Of a stretch of 56,077 nt of DNA, positions 7,843-16,071 are shown one piece after another (the first letter of the stretch is position 1; each line of letters begins with the position of its first letter). The position numbers and the translations under genes are program-made. The notes under the pieces were generated by a model that did no database searches, was not told where the DNA came from, and worked only from the letters and a program-made list of their open reading frames with translations. Source of the DNA: an uncultured Armatimonadota bacterium (GTDB lineage Bacteria; Armatimonadota; Fimbriimonadia; Fimbriimonadales; Fimbriimonadaceae); assembly GCA_903899015.1 (NCBI GenBank), contig CAIUHP010000099.1:1-56077 (forward strand), written 5' to 3'.

Positions 7843-9546
7843 CTAGGCACGTTGCGTCATGATGGCCGTGACGGCGTCCGTTAAAACCAATGGGTGGGCC
7901 ATGAATACATTGTGGTCGAATGGTTTGAATACAAGGCGCTCCCCTTCGTAATCTTGGCGATGAAGCGGGATATACATACCATCACTGAATGGGTCATCGA
8001 CAATGTGTCGCATGTATTCGAGAGATATGCGGGCACAAGCCCTTGGAGTCGCTTCCTTCGTTCTGTAGTTCACAGGGTTAACAATCCCATCAAGGTAGAC
8101 CGGATATTCGATGCGAACTTTGAGCTTCTTGAATAGTTGCTTGACTTCAGTTCGGGACACGGCCATTTGTACCTCGTCTTGAGTTCGATGGCGAAGCATG
8201 TCGGCGCGGTGAATTGCGTCACGCTCTGCCTTCAGGTCGCCGATCTTCATATCGAGGATTTCTTCGCCTATGGTTTCCTTGCTGTAGAGGGTGACAAGCC
8301 TTGAGATTTCCTTGTCAATATCTTTGATAGTTCGAGTTCGACGGGGAGTCACTGTCTTCGGCGCACTATCCTTCTTTTGCTTGTGTATATCCTGAATATA
8401 AAGGTCTAAGGTTGCAAGAACGGCTGTTTCGATGATATCTGAGTCGATTTGGGACTTGGTGTGCTTAACCCCTTGTGGATGATCGCTGTGGGCTTCGCAA
8501 AAGTATGTGCGTCTTGTGCGATCTTTGAGTCTACGGACATGTACGCCCATTCTGCTCCCGCACTCTGCACACCAAAGCACGCCACTTAGAAGCCAACGCT
8601 CATTGAGCTTTTGGCGTGGATTTTGAGGGTGGTAAGTCTCCGTCCAAACTCCATTTATCTCCTTAGATGCATCTATTTGGGCAAGCAGGCTGGTGGCATC
8701 ATCTTCACTGATTATTGATGGGTAAATGGACGGTAGCATGATCGGCTCTCCCCGAGGTGATCGGCGCCGTGTGCGGGGATCGGTCTTCCATCGACCGGCC
8801 CGCCTTGTATATCCGTGTCCAAGCATGGTTTCTACCCAGTCGCGTTTCTGGAGGAGTTTCACCAGGTAGCTCTTCTGGAATGGAACACCAGACGCCGTCC
8901 GGTATCCTTCCGCGTTTAATTTCCTTGTTAGCGACACGTACGATTCGCCCGCCAACCGCAACACTACTGCTCGTTGGATACCTTGCGCTACGGATTCATT
9001 TATGACAATTCGACCATCATCGGTGAATTCGAGCCACGACGGTAACCTCCCACCGTGGCGCCTGCCTGCCCTAGCTCGTGCCGTGACATTGGCGGTGATT
9101 CGGATGCTGGCATTTCTCGATTCCTGCTCTGCCACAGAAAGAAGGATATTTCGAAGGAGCGTGTTGCCTGAGTTCGAAGTGTCGATTCCGTCCGATACGG
9201 AAAGTAGATCAATGCCAAGTTTCTCGAATGCGTCCCAACAATCAATCGAGTCTCCTGCGTTTCGGCCCAGCCGATCCGCTTTGAACACTATGAGTCTGTT
9301 GAAGGTTCCGCGTTTAGCGTCGCTATAATGCTTTACAAGCCCTGCCCTTTCCCTCCATGGGACGCTATAACCGCTAACATCCAAGTCTTGATTGGCAAGG
9401 GACTCAGTCTCATCTAGTATCCAACCGTTCGCATTGCACATCGCGCGAACGGAGTCCAATTGAACGTCAGGCGACATCTTGTCATCGCCCTCACGATATC
9501 GTGACAATCTGATGTACGCTCGTGCAATGACGGGACTACTACTCAC
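7843..9546 (-). CDS. Large serine recombinase (integrase of the element)
   Basis: A 567-residue large serine recombinase. The N-terminal catalytic domain has ARAYIRLSR with Ser15 as nucleophile, followed by KADRLGRN and the SVAEQESRNASIRI long-helix segment. A recombinase domain (GGRLPSWLEFTDDG onward) follows, then a zinc ribbon with Cys326, Cys329, Cys350 and a fourth ligand in CEAH, then a coiled-coil region (~405-450) and a C-terminal tail. It starts with GTG at 9546, 41 bases from the attR crossover, the usual place for such integrases. It should insert the element into comM unidirectionally; excision would need a directionality factor, which is not identifiable here. The gene reads inward from the right junction. 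Confidence 0.94.
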   Translation of the reverse strand: MSSSPVIARAYIRLSRYREGDDKMSPDVQLDSVRAMCNANGWILDETESLANQDLDVSGYSVPWRERAGLVKHYSDAKRGTFNRLIVFKADRLGRNAGDSIDCWDAFEKLGIDLLSVSDGIDTSNSGNTLLRNILLSVAEQESRNASIRITANVTARARAGRRHGGRLPSWLEFTDDGRIVINESVAQGIQRAVVLRLAGESYVSLTRKLNAEGYRTASGVPFQKSYLVKLLQKRDWVETMLGHGYTRRAGRWKTDPRTRRRSPRGEPIMLPSIYPSIISEDDATSLLAQIDASKEINGVWTETYHPQNPRQKLNERWLLSGVLWCAECGSRMGVHVRRLKDRTRRTYFCEAHSDHPQGVKHTKSQIDSDIIETAVLATLDLYIQDIHKQKKDSAPKTVTPRRTRTIKDIDKEISRLVTLYSKETIGEEILDMKIGDLKAERDAIHRADMLRHRTQDEVQMAVSRTEVKQLFKKLKVRIEYPVYLDGIVNPVNYRTKEATPRACARISLEYMRHIVDDPFSDGMYIPLHRQDYEGERLVFKPFDHNVFMAHPLVLTDAVTAIMTQRA

Positions 9547-9561
9547 AACGCACAGTTTACC

Positions 9562-9610
9562 AAGACAAGGTTTAGTATCTGTTGTCGGGGCGATGAATCC
9601 ATGTCCTTGT
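9562..9610. other. attR junction
   Basis: Right element/comM junction. The element arm AAGACAAGGTTTAGTAT (9562-9578) is inverted relative to the left arm (803-819). The shared GG is at 9587-9588 and comM resumes in frame from 9589 (GAMNPCPC). Confidence 0.7.
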
Positions 9611-10069
9611 GGCTACAAGGGTTTACCGGAAGAGAAGTGTATTTCGAGTCCCGCAACTTGCGGGCGGTATGCCGGGAAGATCAGTGGTCCTCTGATGGAC
9701 CGAATCGATTTGCACATCGAAGTTCCCCGACTCAAGCCGGATGAACTCATCGGAGCAACGGACGGCGAGGCCAGCGCGCCTATTCGCGACCGCGTCATGG
9801 CGGCTCGGGAACGTCAGAATGGACGTCTCGGCTCACACCGAGTCAACGCAAAAATGTCGCCGCGTGAGATTCGAGAAATGGTTCCTCTCGACAAAGAGAG
9901 CGAAGATTTCATGAAGCTTGTGATGGCAAGGTTGAACCTATCCGCCCGAGTCTACGACCGACTCCTGAAAGTAGCTCGAACCATCGCCGACCTTGCAGGT
10001 GACGAGCAAGTCGTCAAGAAACACCTCTCCGAGGCGGTGCAGTACCGGGACCGGTCGGAGGGTTTCTAG
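9589..10069 (+). pseudogene. comM: ComM 3' part, downstream of the integrative element
   Basis: Carries the remainder of ComM: the four-Cys insert NPCPCGYKG..CISSPATCGRY, the sensor/arginine-finger region KISGPLMDRIDLHIEVPRL, and the C-terminal Mg_chelatase_C domain ending SEAVQYRDRSEGF. The reading frame is open upstream into the element, but those codons are foreign. There is no obvious start or ribosome site at the junction, so this half is probably untranslated. Joining bases up to 794 with bases from 9589 gives an uninterrupted ComM across the site. The remaining codons look intact, with no decay, which suggests recent insertion or preserved ability to excise. Confidence 0.92.
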
Positions 10070-10187
10070 CAAGCACTAGGATCGAGGAATATTAGGCTTG
10101 TTACTCCTTGACGTCGGACAGTGCGCGAATGGACAAGGATCTGAATCCCAAATTGACTTGCGAGTCAGATCCTTATCAGCCGCTAGA

Positions 10188-10640
10188 CTAAGCTCGCAAG
10201 AAGTAAGTTGTCGGCGAAAAATTCGTTCCGTTGCCCGCGACTGGTCTTGAGTGTGGAGTCGGAGCTTGGTTATCAGCGACCGTCATCATTCCATTTTCGT
10301 CACAATCCAGCATCAAGTACACGTGATCCACGCCCTCATGATAAACATCACCGCAAGTGGTTCCAATATCCCCTGGTTGTTGATCACCCACTTCAATCCG
10401 ATTCCATCCTCGATTCTTCAGTGCGTTTACAAGGTCAAGTGCCATGCATGTATACGGAAGGTCGGTTAGGCCTGCATGCCGGAGTAGTACCGATTGCATG
10501 ATCGCGCATCCGTTATGCGGCCAAACGGTGCCACTGCAACGCGTAGGAAGTACGTGACTCGCTTCATCTTGTCGATGGGCAAAGGTAGTCGGGTCGCTTG
10601 CATCAGCGATTAGATTTTGAATTACTGTATCTATTGGCAT
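10188..10640 (-). CDS. Putative cysteine peptidase/amidase-like protein (NlpC/CHAP-like)
   Basis: A 150-residue protein without signal peptide or membrane segment. Residue order suggests a papain-like triad: Cys45 at a helix start (NGCAIMQSVLLRHAGL), His106 on a strand (VDHVYLML) and Asp123/Asn124 (VADNQA). A QPGDIG turn sits between them, as in NlpC/P60 and CHAP domains, where substrates are cell-wall peptides. Overall similarity is weak and the call is structural inference. ATG 10640 has TATGAT 8 nt upstream and no Shine-Dalgarno, consistent with a leaderless mRNA. It lies alone between comM and the halogenase; the 279 bases before the halogenase stop contain nothing I recognise. Confidence 0.5.
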   Translation of the reverse strand: MPIDTVIQNLIADASDPTTFAHRQDEASHVLPTRCSGTVWPHNGCAIMQSVLLRHAGLTDLPYTCMALDLVNALKNRGWNRIEVGDQQPGDIGTTCGDVYHEGVDHVYLMLDCDENGMMTVADNQAPTPHSRPVAGNGTNFSPTTYFLRA

Positions 10641-10648
10641 AGCATTTA

Positions 10649-10654
10649 ATCATA
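10649..10654 (-). promoter_or_regulatory. -10 element (TATGAT), leaderless type
   Basis: TATGAT on the minus strand, 8 nt before ATG 10640. Confidence 0.5.
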
Positions 10655-10919
10655 CAGACTACTTGTCAAAATTGGAAGGCTTAAATCTTGAATTTTGCGA
10701 TAAAGCGAATCAATCTCCTGCTTTCTAGTTACCCGTCCTAACTTCTGCGAGTTAAAAGTCGCGATGAAGAAGGCGATGCTGAAAAGATGAAGATAAGCGA
10801 AACTGGAAGTTGATCTCGGCAGACGGAATCAAACGTGCCCGCTACGATTCTGGCGAAAGCATGCGGGCTTCAAAAAGAAGATTGCTTGCAGCTCTCGACG
10901 GCATACGATAGGTTCGAAG

Positions 10920-12623
10920 TTAAGCTCCCGACGGGTCGGAGTGCCAGTGGAGGACGGGGGTTTCGTTGGGGGCTTGCATCGTGCGACGGCTTGGATCGAG
11001 GCTTGCTTCAATCCAGCCGCTTACGATCATTGCTTCAAACGTCGAGGGGACGCGACTTGTGAACCAAGTTTGGAATCCGGGTTCATGGCTTCGACTGGCG
11101 GCGATTCGATTGAGCTCGGCCAAGATTTCGTCAATCGTTGAGTACTTTTCAAGGGTCTTGACCAGGATTTCAAAGACGCCTCCCATCGGCAACGTTTGTC
11201 CATCCCGTTGGTAGGCGACGAAGCGTTCGACTCCGCCCTTTGCATATTTCGCCCGCTGAACCTTCTTGGCCCCGGCTAGGTTCAACTTGAAAACGTTGTT
11301 ATCGCCAAGGGGATTTCTAATCTCCATTGGGGTCAGGAACGTCCCTAGATCCTTAATGGCGGAGAGCGAGAGAGTCGCCGTTCCGACCATGTGGTCGTCA
11401 TCGATGAACCCGCCTTGAGCCAGCCATTGCCATGCTTTTTCTGGCGATAGCTCCAACCCGTTTTGGGCGGCAATTTTTGCGGTGTGCTCTCGCAGATCCG
11501 AAAACTGAGCGTTGGCGCTGTACCAATAGGCTGCGAATCGCTGGTGGTTCCGCACCCGATTCTCTTGGAGTTTCTGATACTCCTCCTTCAACCAGTCGGC
11601 GGTGAACCAACCGCGATCAAGTTCGAGAATGGTGAACGCGGCCTCGCGCGCGGCTGCGTGAGTAATAGAGAGTCCTGCCGCTAAGATAGGGTCGGCAAAG
11701 CCTGAGCTTTCCCCGACCAAAAACCAATTCTCGCCATACATCCGCGAAGCCAAGAAGGACCAATCTTTCGTGGTTGCGAGTTTGTCTTCCCGGGTGGCAT
11801 TCTTGAGAAGTCCCGCAATTAGTGGCTCCGAAGCAAGCGCGTTTAAATACAACTCTTCCGGCCGTTTACCGCTTTCTTTGTAGAAATCAACCGGCATCAC
11901 CAGTCCGACGCTGGTTCTTGTTGGGCTAAGTGGAATAAACCAAATCCAGCCATAGCCCACGCTCATGACCTGTACGCGCGTGCCGCCGATGCCGATACTT
12001 TCCGCCCATTCGGCGTTTTGCCAGTATTCCCACACCGCAATGTTCTGAAGTCCGGTGGGATATTCAACCGGAACATCCATCGCTCTTCGCAGCATTCCGA
12101 TGTGGCCTGATGCATCGATGTAATAGCGGGCTGTAACTGATTCTCCGGTGCTCAGTTCGAAGGACTCGACTCGGTCACCGTTGCGGTGGACTTTTGAAAC
12201 ACCCACGCCTTCATGAACTTCACAGCCCATTTCTTTGGCATAGTCCAGCAGGATCTTGTCATAGATGGCTCGGTCGACTTGGAAGGCGGTCGCCCTCCTC
12301 TGACCTTCAAATTTTGCAGGGCGAGGTTCTTCCTTGAGCACTCCATCTTGGATGAAATCAAAGTCCCAAAGCTCCTTCGTGTTTCCCCATTTGTAGGTTG
12401 CGCCAACCTTGATCGGAAAGTTCGCGGCCTCTACTCGGTCCCAAACTCCCATCTCATCGAGGTAAGTGGAGATGAGAGGCAGATGACTTTCGCCTACGTG
12501 ATCGCGAGGGAAAACTTCGCGCTCAAAGATCTGAACATTCAGCTTGCGATTATGCTTTTTGAGATAGGTGCCAAGCGTACTGCCCCCAGGTCCGCCCCCG
12601 ATTATTGCAACGTCGCAATCCAT
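10920..12623 (-). CDS. Flavin-dependent halogenase-family oxidoreductase (CmlS-like)
   Basis: A 567-residue FAD enzyme. It has the N-terminal Rossmann motif VAIIGGGPGGSTLG, a VGATYKWG segment with the conserved lysine region of flavin halogenases, and the family signature WIWFIP (WxWxIP) in VGYGWIWFIPLSP, which keeps flavin from acting as a monooxygenase. A second flavin motif (VGESSGFADPILAAGLSITHA) and a ~170-residue helical C-terminal domain match the CmlS-type layout and length. It would chlorinate or brominate an unknown aliphatic or aromatic substrate; a halogenase-like dehydrogenase is the alternative. ATG 12623 is chosen because TATAAT lies 6 nt upstream and the FAD motif starts at residue 4; the frame is open further to 12704. 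No biosynthetic cluster is adjacent. Confidence 0.72.
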   Translation of the reverse strand: MDCDVAIIGGGPGGSTLGTYLKKHNRKLNVQIFEREVFPRDHVGESHLPLISTYLDEMGVWDRVEAANFPIKVGATYKWGNTKELWDFDFIQDGVLKEEPRPAKFEGQRRATAFQVDRAIYDKILLDYAKEMGCEVHEGVGVSKVHRNGDRVESFELSTGESVTARYYIDASGHIGMLRRAMDVPVEYPTGLQNIAVWEYWQNAEWAESIGIGGTRVQVMSVGYGWIWFIPLSPTRTSVGLVMPVDFYKESGKRPEELYLNALASEPLIAGLLKNATREDKLATTKDWSFLASRMYGENWFLVGESSGFADPILAAGLSITHAAAREAAFTILELDRGWFTADWLKEEYQKLQENRVRNHQRFAAYWYSANAQFSDLREHTAKIAAQNGLELSPEKAWQWLAQGGFIDDDHMVGTATLSLSAIKDLGTFLTPMEIRNPLGDNNVFKLNLAGAKKVQRAKYAKGGVERFVAYQRDGQTLPMGGVFEILVKTLEKYSTIDEILAELNRIAASRSHEPGFQTWFTSRVPSTFEAMIVSGWIEASLDPSRRTMQAPNETPVLHWHSDPSGA

Positions 12624-12629
12624 GAGCGA

Positions 12630-12635
12630 ATTATA
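12630..12635 (-). promoter_or_regulatory. -10 element (TATAAT), leaderless type
   Basis: Consensus TATAAT on the minus strand, 6 nt before ATG 12623; it decides the start of the halogenase gene. It lies in the 61-base gap after the rhamnosidase stop, so the halogenase has its own promoter. Confidence 0.6.
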
Positions 12636-12684
12636 ACGCTCCGGACAAAAGCCGATAAGCAGGACTCGTGGTCCGGCTTGTGAG

Positions 12685-15600
12685 TCATTTGGCAGCACAC
12701 TCAAATTGATGGATGCCAGAACCTATTTCGTAGGTGTGTTTGGATTCAAGTTTCCCTTTTACGTTCAGATGAGGAAACGGCATAACGACAGTTGCAGTTA
12801 CGTTGGGGGGAACCGTTACGGACAGATGGAATTTTGAACCTGACAGCTTCCAGGAGACGGAAATCTTGCCTCGAATGGAGTCGTAGGCTGCTTCGGAGGA
12901 TGTGATCCCTCCACCGGGAATGGGCTGGATGACGGGGTGTGACCAGCCGGGTTGGTTACCAGGGGTGATGCCTCCGATCACTTTCATCATCCACTCACCG
13001 ACGCTGCCGATGGCCCAGTGGTTGAATGAGTTCATGCCTGGGTTTTGGAATCCGCGCCCCTTTACATATCCATCCCATCGTTCCCAAATCGTGGTCGCAC
13101 CATTGTCAATCGTGTAGCCCCAACTTGGGAACGTTCGGTTCATGAGGAGCTTATAAGCAAGATCGTTGTGTCCCCAACGAGTCAGTTCAAGCATCAAACG
13201 GTGAGTGGATTGGATGCCCGTCGAAATGTGGTTGTCATATCTAGCGACTGACTCAACCATGCGCTTAACGGCATTGCCGCGTAACTCATCGGGCAGCAAG
13301 TTAAAATTCAGAGCCAAGGCATATCCGGCCTGCGTGTCACCTTTGATTCTGCCTTGAGCATCGACAAAGGCTTCGCAGAACGACCGTCGGCACTTTCGAG
13401 CGAGATCACCGTAATGCTTGGCATCTTTAGCTCGCCCAAGCTCACGAGCCATTTGCTCAACAATCTCGGTGGATCGGGCCATAAAGGCGGTGGCCAAGAC
13501 CTCAGGCGGGACCGCCCCACCCTTAGTTGGCCATCCCTTTTGAATAAGGGTATCGCCATTGAGCCAATCGTTGAAATCGTGACCACGCTCTTTCAACCAC
13601 AGGCCATTTGGATTGTGTGCGTGTAAGAAATCGACGTATCGCTTGGCCGAGGTGTAGTGGTCTTGCAGAAGTTGCCCATCTCCATAGTTTTGATAGGCAA
13701 GCCATGGGACAAAGACCCCCGCATCACTCCAAGCTGGGCTACCGATGGCGGAATCTTTAGGGCTCGGCCAGGGGACATACTCAGGATAGAGGCCGGATGA
13801 GTTCTGTGCGTCGCGGAGATCCTGGCTCCATTTGGCGAAGAACCCGTTCATGTCCATGTTGAACACGGCGGTCTGCCCAAACGCCTGGATGTCGCCCATC
13901 CAACCCAACCGCTCATTTCGCTGAGGACAGTCGGTAGGAGAACTCATTAAGTTGGCTCGTTGAGTCCAAAGTATATTTTGCCAAAGGCGATTCAGCATTG
14001 CGTCGGAACAATGGAACGTACTGACTTCCGGCGAATGAGAGTTGAACACAAGCCCGGTGACATCTTCAAGGTCCGGCTTTGAAGTCACGTTGGAAATCTC
14101 AACGTAACGGAAGCCATGGTAAGTAAAATGCGGCTCGAACTCCTCTGGTTTTGACGAAGCGAACGTATAGAAATCCGTTTGAGCAGCCGTTCGGAGGTTC
14201 TCGGTGTAGATGTTGCCGTCCTCCGAGAGAACTTCTGCATACCGGATTCGGGCGGTTAAGTGGGCTCGGCCCTTCAATCGGACCCTGGCCCAACCGACCA
14301 TGTTTTGCCCCAAATCCACCACATAGGTTCCCTTCTTGGGTTCCGTGATCGCGATTGGTTTGAGCCGGGCATGAACCTCAATCGGCTCATTTGGCTGACA
14401 AACGATTTTTGGAGAGCCTTTTCCGACAAGTCTTACCGGCTTCCAATCGGGGGTCAACGTGAATCCCGTTTGATTCCAGCCAGTCTGAGCGAGGTTTGCA
14501 TTGAAGAATTCACCATCCAAGATATCGGATGACCGAATGGGACCGGCGTTCGATGAAGACCACTTACCGTCGGTTTGAACAACCGTCTCATCGTCCACAC
14601 TTAGCTGGCACGCAACGCTTGGCAACCGTCCGACCATTCCGCGAGGAAACCAAGCGATGCGTCCCGAATACCAAGCGTCTCCCAAGGTGATACCGATGAC
14701 ATTTGCACCCGGCTTGAGTAGCTTCGAAACGTCGTATCCCTGATATTGAACACGGTCCCGGTAGTCCGTCCACTCCGGCGCGAGCAGTTGAGTTCCGACT
14801 CGCTTTCCATTAAGCGTGACTTCGTATGCACCTAAAGCAGTGATGAATAGATGTGCTTTTGACGGAACAGACTTGACCGTGAATTCCCGTCGGACCATCG
14901 TTGCCGGAAGGGCTGGCAATGGCTTGAGGTCGTGAGAAACACAATCACCGTCCACAAGGCGGGCCTTGGACCACGCGCCCGATTCTGTACTCTTATCTGC
15001 TGTTACCGGTCGGTTGAGGGCGACATTTTTGAGATGGGAATTGACAACAAGTTCGGCAAGGGCATAGCTGAAGGTATGAGCGTCTCGTCGTTTAAGTTTG
15101 GTCACGGTCAAGCGGAGGTATCGACCTTGGCCATTGCAAGGAATCGAAACCGCACTCGCACCTGGATTCACAAAGTCCTTTTCGGAAAAGTCGGCTAACC
15201 GACTAGGAGATTTGAATTCGGGTTCTTCGGAGGTCTGAATGTTGAAGCGAACGGGAAAAAGGAAACCAGGAGTATCAGCGTAGTCGAAAGGGCGCGCAGG
15301 ATAGAGTTGAATTTCTTGAATCGGCACAGACTTGCCCAGGTCGATTTGCACCCATTGCACATCATCTTCTCGACTCGCTTCCCCACCGTGATATCCATTG
15401 TTGGGTTGAGTATCTTTTGCTTCGGTGAGAACAGTCGGATATTGTATCCACTTCGCCACCCACTTGGGTCCGGCCGTCCAGGTTGCTGGCTTACTCCAAG
15501 TTGACCGGTTGCCCGCTCCGTCTTGAACTTGAACTTTCCAGAAGACCGTTTGATCAGTTCGAATGGGCTTGCCATGATAGACGATGCCAAAAGTCGAGCG

Positions 15601-15879
15601 AGAGTGCACCTTACCAGAGTCCCAGAGATCAGCTTTCGCGGGCGACAAAAGATTTGGGGAAGTCGCGACCAGGATCCGGTACCCGTTCTGGACGACCGAT
15701 TTAACCGCAGGATTGCTTTCGGCGAGTTTCCATGAGAGGCGTGGAGTGGGGGTATCGACCCCAATAGGATCGACTAGGTACTCGCATCGCAAATGGTCGG
15801 CACGCAACATTGCATTCTCCTCGGCCTCTTTGCCAAACCGAATTCCGGTCGTCATCACGCAAATCAACGTGGCGATCAT
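12685..15879 (-). CDS. Alpha-L-rhamnosidase (GH78)
   Basis: A 1064-residue secreted or cell-associated GH78 enzyme that removes terminal alpha-L-rhamnose from plant glycosides or polysaccharides. Its order is a short hydrophobic N-terminus (MIATLICVMTTG), a Bac_rhamnosid_N fibronectin-like strand region (LRCEYLVDPIGVDTPTPRLS) and a discoidin-like (F5/8 type C) insertion around residues 150-290 (VQWVQIDLGKSVPIQEIQLY). Next come the substrate-binding N domain, the (alpha/alpha)6 catalytic barrel with the hallmark DCPQRNERLGWMGD near residue 650, and a C-terminal beta-sandwich. ATG 15879 has GGAG 7 nt upstream; nine further codons are open upstream. The stop lies 61 bases before the halogenase start. 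Family call is very secure. Confidence 0.93.
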   Translation of the reverse strand: MIATLICVMTTGIRFGKEAEENAMLRADHLRCEYLVDPIGVDTPTPRLSWKLAESNPAVKSVVQNGYRILVATSPNLLSPAKADLWDSGKVHSRSTFGIVYHGKPIRTDQTVFWKVQVQDGAGNRSTWSKPATWTAGPKWVAKWIQYPTVLTEAKDTQPNNGYHGGEASREDDVQWVQIDLGKSVPIQEIQLYPARPFDYADTPGFLFPVRFNIQTSEEPEFKSPSRLADFSEKDFVNPGASAVSIPCNGQGRYLRLTVTKLKRRDAHTFSYALAELVVNSHLKNVALNRPVTADKSTESGAWSKARLVDGDCVSHDLKPLPALPATMVRREFTVKSVPSKAHLFITALGAYEVTLNGKRVGTQLLAPEWTDYRDRVQYQGYDVSKLLKPGANVIGITLGDAWYSGRIAWFPRGMVGRLPSVACQLSVDDETVVQTDGKWSSSNAGPIRSSDILDGEFFNANLAQTGWNQTGFTLTPDWKPVRLVGKGSPKIVCQPNEPIEVHARLKPIAITEPKKGTYVVDLGQNMVGWARVRLKGRAHLTARIRYAEVLSEDGNIYTENLRTAAQTDFYTFASSKPEEFEPHFTYHGFRYVEISNVTSKPDLEDVTGLVFNSHSPEVSTFHCSDAMLNRLWQNILWTQRANLMSSPTDCPQRNERLGWMGDIQAFGQTAVFNMDMNGFFAKWSQDLRDAQNSSGLYPEYVPWPSPKDSAIGSPAWSDAGVFVPWLAYQNYGDGQLLQDHYTSAKRYVDFLHAHNPNGLWLKERGHDFNDWLNGDTLIQKGWPTKGGAVPPEVLATAFMARSTEIVEQMARELGRAKDAKHYGDLARKCRRSFCEAFVDAQGRIKGDTQAGYALALNFNLLPDELRGNAVKRMVESVARYDNHISTGIQSTHRLMLELTRWGHNDLAYKLLMNRTFPSWGYTIDNGATTIWERWDGYVKGRGFQNPGMNSFNHWAIGSVGEWMMKVIGGITPGNQPGWSHPVIQPIPGGGITSSEAAYDSIRGKISVSWKLSGSKFHLSVTVPPNVTATVVMPFPHLNVKGKLESKHTYEIGSGIHQFECAAK

Positions 15880-16071
15880 ATTGGTCTCCAATCTTCGATA
15901 GCGCAAGGCACTTTTCCTGTTTGGTTATCGGCTAGAACGCTCGCAATACATCCTTTGCGCGGCATGGAACGTTCATGTTCATAAGCGAGATCACAATTTC
16001 TGCGGGATATAGCGCGCCATGAACCTTCACGCAGTCGTATTAGGTACGGTCACATACCGCTCGCAAGAATC

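Larger units (their letters stand above)
795..9588. mobile_element. Integrative element (8.8 kb) inserted in comM, large-serine-recombinase type
   Basis: The element is bounded by comM halves that rejoin in frame (ILIG-AMNPCPCGYKG). It carries a large serine recombinase reading away from the right junction, a small serine resolvase, a TM2/zinc-ribbon protein, an HTH regulator, a NgoMIV-like R-M pair, a DUF932 protein and a gene II-like replication initiator. No capsid, terminase, Zot-type ATPase, relaxase or transfer gene is visible, so an integrative plasmid or phage-satellite-like element fits best. The exact ends are inferred: both junctions share GCGATGAAT (796-804 and 9590-9598) and a GG dinucleotide (793-794 and 9587-9588). 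The GG lies at the exact centre of the reconstructed attP dyad and is the likely crossover. Confidence 0.9.

Noticed and set aside
10835-11062. Short frame antisense to the halogenase 3' end
   Set aside because: Overlaps the halogenase coding region on the opposite strand and shows no domain or promoter; a shadow frame.
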